Source: Cymodocea nodosa
Lineage: Eukaryota; Streptophyta; Magnoliopsida; Alismatales; Cymodoceaceae
Assembly: GCA_036874045.1 (NCBI GenBank)
Contig: CM072347.1
Span: 746,501-810,500, forward strand
Direction: 5' to 3'
Length of the DNA stretch: 64,000 nucleotides
A model generated the notes under the pieces. The model had not been told where the DNA came from, did not search any database, and saw nothing but the letters and a program-made list of their open reading frames with translations. A program made the position numbers and the translations under genes. This document shows positions 37,054-48,200 of the stretch, one piece after another. The first letter of the stretch is position 1. Every line of letters begins with the position of its first letter.

Positions 37054-37746
37054 TCACACATTTTGATGCACCGACAACCCAAGAATGAGGTCTTTGATCT
37101 CCTGACTTTCAGCTTTATCTAGCGCCGTTTTTCCATCAGCATCTTTGACATCGTACTTTGCTCCAGCTCTCAGTAGCTCTTCTATCTTGACCTTGTCACC
37201 TTCAGAGGCGGCCATCATCAGTAGTATATCCACAGGTGGTATGTTTTGCTTCAAAAGCTCCTCCACCCTGTCATAGGACCCCTCGACGGCCAGCATTCCG
37301 GTGTAATCGAAGTACTGCAGATTGGAAGTGAGAACACTTGGTGTGAGCAATGCATTTGCTTGTTCTGATTCTATACTTCATACCAGGGAAACACATGGAA
37401 CAACCAAGCAGCAGCATTCAGTTACCTGTTCGACGTCATAATGGCTGAAGTCATCTCGCCGTTGGCTCCCATAGATTCCAGCATCCACTCCGCTCTTCCC
37501 AAAGTTGAACCAGCATCTCGCTCCGCCATCGCCCAACCGCAGCAGCCGGGACCTCAACCTGTTTGTTGGGAAGCACTTGAGTTGCTTGGTGGATGATAAG
37601 GTCATGAATGGAGAGGAGAAGACCAACTTCCTCCTCGCAGAAGAGTATTGGTATTGGAACTGTGACAGCGTACACACAAACCGAAGAAGCCATTGCTCTC
37701 TTGCTCCACCATACAAACTATTATGTTGATGTCTGCAGCTATCCAT
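37054..37746 (-). CDS. LTD: LHCP translocation defect (LTD/GDC1)-like ankyrin protein, N-terminus uncertain
   Basis: LTD is a chloroplast stromal/envelope factor that hands light-harvesting proteins to the cpSRP pathway for thylakoid insertion. Two exons, 37746-37426 and 37314-37054, join in phase to 193 residues. The conserved part begins at ARCWFNFGKSGVDAGIYGSQ, continues DDFSHYDVEQ-YFDYTGMLAVEGSY, then VDILLMMAASEGDKVKIEEL LRAGAKYDVKDADGKTALDK (ankyrin repeat). Relatives have an extra EGA before GIYGS, so a short in-frame deletion is likely here. The N-terminus is odd. The ATG in frame with the body gives MDSCRHQHNS, unlike a transit peptide. A more family-like start, MASSVCVYA at 37693, is in another frame, whereas the stretch SSARRKLVFSS is in the body frame. 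Either a one-base indel has damaged the transit peptide or the upstream ATG is used. Confidence 0.8.
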
Positions 37747-38711
37747 GAATGTACATTACATATAAGAAGGAAAAGGAAGGAAAGGAGGTGAGGTTGGAAT
37801 TGGAAATGGTGGAAGAATTTGAGCAATACTGTGGGCGGCGGGAACGCCTCTAATGAGGTGGGTGGAGGTGATGGAGAAGAAAAGAAAGAAAGAAAGCACG
37901 TGCCACTGATCATGAGTGATGGATATTGGCGATGGTGTCTTGGTTGTTGAGAGGATTGGGAGAACCAAGCTGTGATTGGCTACTCCATATTACACTTCGC
38001 TTCCCTCTTCTTTCAATTTATAATAATGTGTTATGGAACGCCCATCCAGTGCTCTACCGATTCTGTGGGGGGCTATCAGTTACCAGTGGTGGTGCAGTTG
38101 CTTACAACGTGCTGCAAAAAGAATAGAAAAATAGGATCGGTGGTATTTATAGTTAAAAATATTTATCTTTTGTTTTAGGTATATCAATTTAAAATTAATA
38201 TTTATTACCAGTAAAAAATATATCTGAAATAAATAGATATTTCTTCTTTATAAATATTTATTTTAGACGTAATTTTTGTTATTGATAAATTTTAATATTT
38301 TTAACCGTAGGCGTTTTAATAATTTTCATAAACGATTTCACTGGCACCATAGAATGGTTCTGCTGATAATATTATCAACATTGTTAAGAATTGTACTTGG
38401 AGCAGAAAAGGAAGCTTGCAAGGGTTGGAGTTTGCTAGGACTTTTGGAACCATCTACAATAGTCGCCTCCTCCGATTATTGCAATTTGTTGCTTTCAAGG
38501 GTATCGAATAATGAATGATCAATTATAATAACTTAATTAATGAAAAATAATGATGGTTCAGATATTTAATAGTTAAATAAAGATAATGGAAGAGAAATGA
38601 GTAACGATGATTTCAGCCTGCCACTCAGTTGCTTCACTCGATCCGCCTCCTTCTCCGTAGACCAGAAGCCCGATCGATCCAAACTCCTGCCATCGCCGAG
38701 AAGATCCCCTC
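37747..38711. other. Intergenic, promoter side of two divergent genes
   Basis: Spacer between the LTD-like gene (minus) and the DUF7733 gene (plus). The minus-strand leader is probably at about 37750-37950. 38150-38340 holds an AT-rich foldback repeat copy. The last about 110 bases are GC-rich 5' UTR of the plus-strand gene. Confidence 0.5.
38170..38340. repeat. AT-rich foldback (MITE-like) repeat, copy 2
   Basis: Shares aaatatttattttaga and the flanking order (aataaatagatatttcttct, then gtaatttttgttattgataa) with 11178-11250 in the same orientation. Divergent but collinear over more than 70 bases. It lies between two divergent genes. Confidence 0.45.
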
Positions 38712-39374
38712 ATGGCAGGCGAAGGAGGCGGCCACCGGAACCGACAGTGGCACCGCCGCCGCTCCCTCTCTCCCCATCATTGGTTCGTCGTCGCAGTGAT
38801 CGCCGCCCTGTCTGTCGGCGGCCTCGTTCGCTCCGAAGACGCAGCCTTCGCCGCCTTCTCCCTCTTCTACATCCTCTTCCTTCACAAATACCCCTTCCCC
38901 CCGAACTCGCCCTCGATCGAGCCGCCCCTGTTGAGCTCCAACGGCGCGTTCAGGGCTTATATCTCCGCCGCTGCCGTCCTCGGTCTGGTCCTTCCCACCG
39001 CCTACGTCTTCGAAGCTACCTACCGAGATGGCGACGGTGGGAAGGCTGCAGCACCGCACCTGTTCCTCCTCTCCTGCCAGGTGTTCTTCGAAGGGGTGAC
39101 GTTTGCCTGGCCGTTCTCGCTCCCCGTCCGGGCGTTCGTCCCGGTGTTCTACAACTCGAGGAGGCTGTTCGCGATCGCCGACTGGTTGCGCCACGAGGTC
39201 CTGAGGGACGCGACGGCGGCGGTGCCGACTTGGAGGTCGAACGTGGGGAAGGGGCTTGCGGTGGCGAACATGGCCCTGTGGTCCTTCAATCTTTTCGGGT
39301 TCTTGCTGCCTGTATACTTGCCGAAGGTATTCCAGAGGTACTATGGCGGAAAGGAGTCCAGGCCGGTGGAATGA
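38712..39374 (+). CDS. DUF7733-type multi-pass membrane protein, single exon
   Basis: Plant-specific integral membrane protein of unknown function. The intronless 220-residue ORF has a basic N-terminus (RNRQWHRRRSLSPHHW), several hydrophobic segments (about residues 25-42, 46-60, 82-103 and 190-210), and a conserved core matching the family as I remember it: VFEATYRDGDGGKAAAPHLF LLSCQVFFEGVTFAWPFSLP, FVPVFYNSRRLFAIADWLRH and GKGLAVANMALWSFNLFGFL LPVYLPKVFQRYY. It is much more GC-rich than its surroundings, as seen for intronless monocot genes. The start is the ATG giving MAGEGGGHRN; an overlapping frame from 38597 and a minus-strand frame at 38634-39194 are shadows of this GC-rich exon. Confidence 0.85.
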   Translation: MAGEGGGHRNRQWHRRRSLSPHHWFVVAVIAALSVGGLVRSEDAAFAAFSLFYILFLHKYPFPPNSPSIEPPLLSSNGAFRAYISAAAVLGLVLPTAYVFEATYRDGDGGKAAAPHLFLLSCQVFFEGVTFAWPFSLPVRAFVPVFYNSRRLFAIADWLRHEVLRDATAAVPTWRSNVGKGLAVANMALWSFNLFGFLLPVYLPKVFQRYYGGKESRPVE

Positions 39375-39759
39375 CGTATATATCTATGATTCCTCGCCGG
39401 ATTCCGTCGACGATTCGCCGGAGGATGGGTCCTGGGCTACAAGACAAAAAGGATAGGGTAAATAAATACGAGGACAAAAAGGAGAACTTTTATTTTAATA
39501 TTATTATTTTTGCTTCTAAATTTAAACTTAAGATTTCCGAAAAAAAACTAATTATATAATATAATTATTGGTCATAGATTACTTTATTTTACTTTCGGTT
39601 CATATTTCATGATATGGAAAATTTCATGTTAGTGGATAATATATATATATAGGTAGCTGTTATCATTAAGATATCACTAGATAGCTGTTACTGTCATTAT
39701 GATATCATCGGATGGTTGAGATTCTCTTGAAAAAACTCGTTTATGGATGAAATTCATGA

Positions 39760-39781
39760 GGGGGGGGGGGGGGGGGGGGGG
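39760..39781 (+). repeat. Poly-G run of 22
   Basis: Uninterrupted run of 22 G followed by a G/A-rich stretch (to about 39835) with further G6-G7 tracts. It can form G-quadruplexes and is a place where assemblies are often unreliable. Confidence 0.9.
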
Positions 39782-39896
39782 TGAGGAAGAAGTTCACAAG
39801 AAGGGGGGGAAAGGGGGGTGAGAGGGAATGGGAGGTGAATGAGTAAGCGAGAACGAGATTAAATCTTAATTGTCTGACGTAGGCATCTAGCACCAC

Positions 39897-39913
39897 TTCT
39901 CTCTCTCTCTCTA
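39897..39913 (+). repeat. (CT)n microsatellite
   Basis: A run of CT dinucleotides followed directly by TATATATAG. Confidence 0.8.
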
Positions 39914-42276
39914 TATATAGATAAAATACATGCATGGATGTGAACATTAGAAAATATTTGATGTCAAAACGTCTTTGTTTCTATGATGATATGCTATTTA
40001 TTAGAAATATGTTGAACTAAAATAAATTTAACATAAATTAGATAGAAATGTATTTTTTAAAATACTTAAATTGGTAATTTATCAATAAACATTTGTAATT
40101 TCACCAAAAATTAGATAAAAATAAACATAGGTCTAATTTTCAAGTAGGAAAGAGATGCATTATTTTGTCTTGGGCCATGAGAAGAATGAAAGTGGTGAAA
40201 GAAGTTTACGCAGCATATCATGTGGGCACTCCTAATTAAGTGATCAATACATTGCAACTGTAAAATGTACTCTTGTCAAATGCAAATCTAAAATAATCTA
40301 GAAGAGAATGATAAATTTATGTCAAGACTTATGGAAAAAATGACTGCTTAGGAATGAAGCGTCCAAGGGAGTTTAAAGAATAAAGAAGCCGGTGCCCAAG
40401 TGGATCATGTAATATGTTTTGATTTACATTATTGTTTGCTCATAACGTTGACGATACTTCTTAACTTTTTTTTGGTAAATGTAAGAAAAATGTGTTATGG
40501 TTCAATTATTTGTGTGCTAAGAATATGTAGAAGCACTTTGATAGTTCTTAAAATTTGAAATTTTTGTTGCACTTTGATTGTGTTTTGAACTACAAATAAG
40601 ATAGCAATTTTTTTTTTCAAAAAAACAGTTGCAGCTCTTGTAATGATTTTTTTTGTGGATGAAAACTTGTGAGGATGTCCTTGAAGTGGCAATATAGTAA
40701 TTTAATAATTACCCTTAAGTAGAATAATCAAAATGATTTTATATTAAGTTAATAAATATTTTGAAGATGATATTGAACCAAACTGGACAAGACTAAAATG
40801 TTGAGAGGTAGGTCAGTAGGTGGAATGGAAATGAGATTGAAGTTCTCTAATTCTAAGAAATTACAGAGATCCAAATTGATGTCCACATGACATTATAATC
40901 ATTAAAGATCAAGTCTCTCAACTACAAAATATGAAGATTTTAATTCATTTAAGTTTAGTTCCTCCATATAACAAACATGCAACATGAGAAATATCTTGTG
41001 CCAAGTTACACGAATTCAAGGTTGATTTAATTTCTTTAACAAATATTTTGTGGAATATCTAAATTTATTTTATCCTAATTTATGTACCTTTAGTTTTAGT
41101 TTCTCTAAATACTAATTTACCAGCCCAAGATGAAAGGCAACCATTTTGCTTGACTGAAAGCTTTTATGATGAAAGGTCTCATGGTAATTCTATCTAGATA
41201 TTTGATATAATTTTAATTTGTGAATTCTATTTTTTTTAAAAAAAAAAATGTTCCAGATGCTTCAAATTTAATTACGCTAAAAAAATAGAAAAATTTAGAA
41301 TGTCATATGCTAGGTATTTCCAGCTCTATAATAAAATACAAATTATTGAAATAAGTTAAGAGATTAGATACCACGAAGTCAAACAAAACAAGGCCTGATC
41401 ACTCTTCATGTGGTTCAATTTTGACGTGATTAGTTTTCCAATTGGCTAATGGTTTGAAAGTGAAATTGCAAGGACATGTTGAAGCATTTGTGCTGAGGGC
41501 CGGAGTCACACGGCTTAGAAATCAAATCTCTTCAAATCGCAAAGCAAACAATGGTGGAACCGAGATTTTTCATGAGATGGAGCACATATATAGCTTAAAG
41601 CATATTTTATTTTATAATTTTATAAAGTATAATGCAAAAAAAGAAAATCTCAGACAAAAAAAAAAGATTTTTATTTCTCTTTAATTGGATACATTTTTTA
41701 TGAAGATCTATAAGAATATCATGATATGTGTGTTAGGTTATCTATTAAGATTTTCAACATCTGTGGCCAAATTTATTAGGATAAATTGAACAAAATATAC
41801 AAAAATCCATTACTTGGATTAGTAAAGGTCAGTCATATTTGTTTCGTTGACACATGAGATTATATTAACCATTCTTTTGAACATGAATTTGAATCTCATG
41901 ATAATCAAAGGTTTGAAATACGTGAAGAATATCTTAATTTTGCTATAAAAAAAACTCATTTAGTAATAAATTAATTAAACATTTAACACACTGTGCTAAT
42001 TAAAATTTGTATGCCATCATTGGAATACAATGGCTTTCATTTAATTAATAGCTAGATAATTTTCTTTACATAATGCAAATAGGTTTCCAGGAATAAAACT
42101 TGGCTGCATGTCATCATTATTTAATTTAAAGTTAGTTGATGCTCACACAAATTGACAAATATTGAGGAGCATTATTATTTGGCAACTCACCAGGCGAATG
42201 ACAAGCATGGCCAGTAATACAATGTACTGCATTTTTCGGCAACATCGACGATGTCCAACAAACAATCAGCTTCCTC

Positions 42277-45200
42277 CTAATGCTTCTTGGACTTGAGCTC
42301 CTTCACCTTCTCTTCCGTAGCTTTCAAAGCATCTCCGTAGATGCTGATCAACTACAATGATAGACCAAAGACATGGAGACTTCAGAATGGCGACTGATTC
42401 TTATTCAATTAAGATCTTATTTCAAATGTGGATTTTATCAAATGATCATTTTGTGAAACTTGGAGTTAAAACGCAGACAAACCACGATGTAATTGATGCA
42501 GTGATTTGTGGTGCATGCATTGTGATACCTTACTTCTTCGTATTGCAAATTGTTGCCGATGCATGCCTTTGAGAGGAAATTAGAATGTTAATTACCTTGT
42601 CTATCTGGTTCTCGGTCATTATCAATGGAGGCGACATCATAATACTATCTCCTGCGACCCGGACCAACATTCCACGCTTCTCACACTCCATTCCGAAAAT
42701 TGTACCAACCCCTAAGCAAATCATGGACAAGATGATGCAAGGGCAGTGAGTGATCGAATTCCCCAATAAATTTAATTTCATAGGCAAATGTTGAATATAT
42801 GCAACAAGTTTGTCATAAGATTATGGCATAATCAAATTAAATATACCCCATTCTGCAGGGAACAAATCATTAGGCGACTTGTTGTCGGTAAATTCGGTCC
42901 CAAGAAGCAAACCATTTCCACGTATCTACAAAAAATAAGTTGGTTCAATTATCTTTAAATAATATGATATTAGGTTTTCAGATGCATCATGAGTGAGAGA
43001 ATCACAAACATACCTCCCCGATAATGGGACTGTCAGAGAAAGCCTTGAGACCTTCTTGGAATCTCGGTGATACCTTACGGACATGCTCCGGAATATTTAA
43101 CTCCCTTGCACCATAAAGAATCGAGTTAGAAGAGAAAGCTTTCTGGTAAAGCATTTGAAAAGATACTTCAAGCATCTCTCCTTCCCTCTTGACAAATCCA
43201 GGTTTCTCTTGCTTTTAAGAATGCAGATTTACATATTTAATATAATTAAGCATTGTTAGGTTCAACTAATTTCAAGCAATCTTAATTATATTTTGTCCAT
43301 GTTAAGTCCTATGATTATACTTTGTGTTGATGGTGGTTATATGATCAAGTCTACTAATGTGATTACAACCACTTTCGAAAGAAAAAATGCCATAAATTCC
43401 TACAATGAAGTCATGCGAGCTGTAGTTGCAATCCTTTCTGTTATATCAATAATCACATAAAAATAGGGAATACCTGTACATCTTAACTGCTTCATGTGCA
43501 ACTGCACAAGAAACTGGATGCCCAGAATACGTAAATCCATGGGAAAATGTGCCTGTGAATTGAAGTACCAGAACTGGAGCTTAGAATCAATTTTCATTTG
43601 ACAAGTGCAAAGAAGCAGTACAACTGTAGAAGCATACCAAGCTTGTTGCTTTGTGAATATATAACTTCTGATATTTCTGGGCTGACGAGAAGAGCACCAA
43701 TAGGCACGTATGCAGATGAAAGTGCCTGGGAAAGTTTAACAAGTGAAACTAAAAACCAGATATTTTGACGTCATTGGCCTTATTGATTATTACAGCTAAC
43801 CTTCGCTACAGAGACAAGGTCGGGCTGAATGTTGTACTTGTCACATCCAAACATGGTGCCTAATCTTCCAAATGCACAAATAACCTAAAAAAATTTATCA
43901 GAATTTTTTTCTAACAATATGATACTGTGAAGTAATCCCTAAAAAAATTAATGACATTGAGTCCATCACGTCTACCAAAAGTCAATCTGAACCTACCGTA
44001 AAATGATCCTTAGAAAATAATGACAGAAAGCTCAACATGTTTTCAAAAATCAATCTGGACCACAGCAGTACCTCATCCGCAATGAACAGAATATCATACT
44101 TCTTCACGACAGCTTGAATCTGCATAATTTGAAGAGAAAATATAAATTATACGATTGAAATTTTCAATCAGCTGAGCACATAGATGCAGCGATATGGCAA
44201 ATTTTCAAATATATTTTTATATTTTACATCAACTTTTCTTGGCAGTTAACATAAAAATTAATAAGTTTTCAGGTTATCAAAAATGACACGTCACAAATAT
44301 ATCTAGGGTCCAGGAGTATTAAAACCCTACGAAGCTCAGAATTCCAATGAGCATTCGAGCCAGTTGACATGATTATAATGTTTACCTTCTCAAAGTATGC
44401 CTTTGGCGGTGGGATAACACCTCCGGCTCCCATAACAGGCTCGGCTATGAATGCAGCAATCTATAAATAAGATCATAAGTATAATTCCTTGCCTATAAAT
44501 AAGATCATAAGTATAATACCTTATGTTATGACTTTATTCAAATTGTAACGAAATTAAGTTATAATGCACTATCATACTGTTTCTGGTCCCTCCTTGAGGA
44601 TAAGGTTCTCCAAGCTATTTGCTAACCTTGTTGAAAACTCTTCCTCTGTCTCACCTAAAAAATGCCAGGGAATATTAAACACAAATCTTTTGAAAAGGAA
44701 AACACCACTGCTGAATCCTATGAGTAATACCTGGAAGATGAAAGCGCCAATAGTGAGGACACTCAGTGTGCAGTACAAATGGTGCTGGAAGATCAAATTT
44801 TTGGTGCAGAGCTGGAAGCCTAGGAAATATCAGAGATTGTTAGACACATATATAATCCATATCTAGGAAAAATCACGAGGATAATATATTATTTACCCAG
44901 AAAGACTAGCTGAAATCAAAGTTGATCCATGGTATCTGCCAAACATAGACATGAGGAAACAATCAATCAAATCCTAACATGCACTCAAGCCTTAGAAAAA
45001 ACATATTTTACAGTTTAGTAAAAATTATTTACAGGTGGTTATGACTTAACTCGATGTTAATTGATGCTTTAAACAGAGAGGAAAATATCTATTTTTCATT
45101 ATCAAAGAAAATGGTCAAGTGACTCAAGCTAAAAGCATACGATTTGTTCCTTGCAATAAACTTCTTTTTCTCTGGCCGTCCCAAGGCATTATTGTAATAC

Positions 45201-48200
45201 CAAACCAACTTTACCTACAACAAACCAACATACATATAGAAATGATGTAAGAAAATAAGACGTATTCTCTAATCAGATATGGAGATGATAATAGTAAATG
45301 ATGCAATTAAAAAGTTATTATGGATAGTTTAATTCAATCAAAAATAATTCAGACATGCTATGTATGACACAATAGGCATTAATATTTTGTCAATTAAATT
45401 CATTACAAATTCCATGGACTTCCAAGATACTGATTGCAAATGTAAATAATAACAAAAAAAAGTTAAGAAGAGAAATGAAATCTTCGCTTCATAAGAGAAG
45501 AAATCACATATTGGTTATATGGATATCAACGAATGGCATGTAAGAGAAGTGACAATTATCAAAGGCCCGCAGAATTGTAATTCAAGATAAGTTTATATAA
45601 GTTGATAGATTTCATGTCAAGGAGAAGTCATGTCTACCAAAGAACAATTAAGCACTTCCATTTTTTAATCATGGATTCATTTGCAAAAGATACCTTAAAG
45701 AATTTTTGCTACATATGTATTAGTTCTTTTTCTTTAAAAATTACTAAGAAGGTCAGCAAGTTCTTGAATCTAATGTTTTAGTATGGAAAACTAATCGCAT
45801 TATTTTGAGTGGAATGAGCAGGGCATTCCTTGGGCAAGACTAAACTGAGAATCGTAGATCATGCTGCCAATTTTAAAAAGTTTTCAATTTAATAAAAATA
45901 TAACTGAGTATTGAAATAAGAGTATAGTGAGTATGAATGGGAATGACGACATGTCAAATGATATCTGTTTGTGTCGAGACTTGACATTTATGGGATCTAT
46001 TATACAAAATGATTTGATGTTGTGGATGCTGATATCTAATAGTAGTATTTAAGAATGGAAGCCATGGAGAGGTGCATCAGCACATTCATGTGATCAGATA
46101 TAATGACTGTTAAGTGAAGTGCACAGTATATAATCCCTTCAGAAAAAATGCACAGTATATAAAACATTAATACAACTGGACAAACCTGAGAATCATTAGC
46201 TTCAGACCCACTATTGGTGAAGAACACTTTTCCCATTTTCTTAGCGGTGAAAATATCTAGCATTTCTCTAGCAAGATCCTGTAGAGGAACAGTTATCTAC
46301 TGAATATCCAAACGGATTATTAGCATCATCAACCAAGAAAGACTGTAGTTGTAGAAGAGATGTTTTAAACATGAATGGTAATCTAGTACTAAAAAAATGA
46401 AGCAGAAAGAATCTCTATTAGTTCACATAACATAGATGGAAAATGGCACATTGTCTGCTCCCTCTTTCAAGGAAATTAACAAGACCTTTAAGACAAAATG
46501 AAAGTAATCAAAATACAAAAATTTTACTCAATGGAACTAGATTTGGATTTATTTAGTTAGAAGAAAAAAGAATATTACAATATAAAATTTCCCTTTTGGA
46601 TCCTCTTTCGTTTTTTAAAATATTACTAACACTAAATTACAATGTAAACAGTATAAAAACTTTGATTATTACATACCAAAGATGGTTTTGTAGTACGGTT
46701 CCAAAATGAATGGTAAAAGGGCAATGTATTCAACTGTTTAGTTGCAGCTGCAACAAGGCGTTGTTCATTTCCTCCTGTAAAATATTAAAATTGTGAATGA
46801 GCATTAAGAAACAAATTGATCTATTAAATTTAATTCATGAGGGAGTAAAATAGTATAATAACAATAATTTGAATCATAATCCTACTACATGATATTAACC
46901 ACATGAATCATTTTCTTCCATGTACTTCTATCTATGACAAATCTTTGATTACATTATATAAATTAAAAAATTTATTATAATTCTTAAGCAAGTAGTTTTA
47001 AGTCTTCTTTTACTTCTTTTGGCTTCTTCTATGCTAATTAATTCTCCTCTTCTAATTATTGTATTTTTTAAACTCCTAAGAATATGACCATACTACTTAA
47101 GCTGATTTTCTTTTATATTATCTTTAATTAATGTAACTTCTACTTTATTTCTAATAAAGTCATTTTTTAGCTTATTCCTTATAGTATTGACAATTGTTTA
47201 TCTAAACATTTATATTATTGCAACACTAACTTTTTACACATAATCATACTTTACAATTCAACACTTAAAATCATAAAGTACAATCAAGTAAATAAGACTT
47301 TTATAAAAAAATTCTTTTAATTTTAAGAATATATTTCTATCATAATACTCCAAAAGTATTTTTCTACTTCATCCATCTTACTTTAATCCTATGAAAAACA
47401 ACCTCTATAATTTTATCATTGCTACTAATTATAAATCTAAGCATTTAAAAATCTTAATATTATAAATCTCATAACCATTTAGTCTATACCTTTATCATTA
47501 TTCATATTTTCATTCTTGACCTACTTAGTTTAAATCATTTAGATTCTAAAGTATCTCTCTATAATTCTAATATAGAACTAATTACCATTTTACTCTTATC
47601 AGTTAAAAACTATGTCATCATTAAATAGCATACACTAGGATATTTCTCATTAAATTTTCTTAATTATTTCATCTATAAACAAGACAAACAAATATGTATT
47701 TAAAGAGGACCCTTTGTGTAAACCTATGTCTATTAGAAACTCTTTAATTTCTCTTCTTACAGTTTTAATATTAGTAATTGTTCTTTCATATATATTATTT
47801 ATAATATCAATATATTCAATGATATTCTTTTTTTTTCTAAAATTCATTACAATAGGTTTTTAGATATTTTATTATAAACTTTTCTAAAAATACTCATATG
47901 ACCAACCCTACATTAGTAAGATCATGACAAGGCTGTTGTCGTTATCATTATTGTGTGTACATAGTTCTCTCAATTTACCCATCAATCAATATCTATTCTT
48001 AAAATCGATGTAGTTTGTCAACAGAAAATGCCAATTTATACATTGAGAAATTTTAAGTCTTCACTTAAACCATGATTAATCTGATCAGAAGCTTCAATAA
48101 CAAGTCAATCAATCAGATTAATCAGATCAGTCACCAATTAAACAATTGGTTAATTGTATCACAGCTGAAGAAACCAATTCTGTTTATTGACATTTTGAAC

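Larger units (their letters stand above)
39375..42276. other. Intergenic DNA between convergent genes
   Basis: 2.9 kb of AT-rich DNA after the DUF7733 gene and before the 3' end of the GABA transaminase gene. It contains a 22-G run (39760-39781), a CT microsatellite (39897-39913) and the 3' UTRs. No coding sequence or element with recognisable termini was found. Confidence 0.6.

Noticed and set aside
38634..39194. 186-codon minus-strand ORF opposite the DUF7733 gene
   Set aside because: Shadow of the GC-rich plus-strand exon; Gly/Glu/Arg-rich with no conserved motif.
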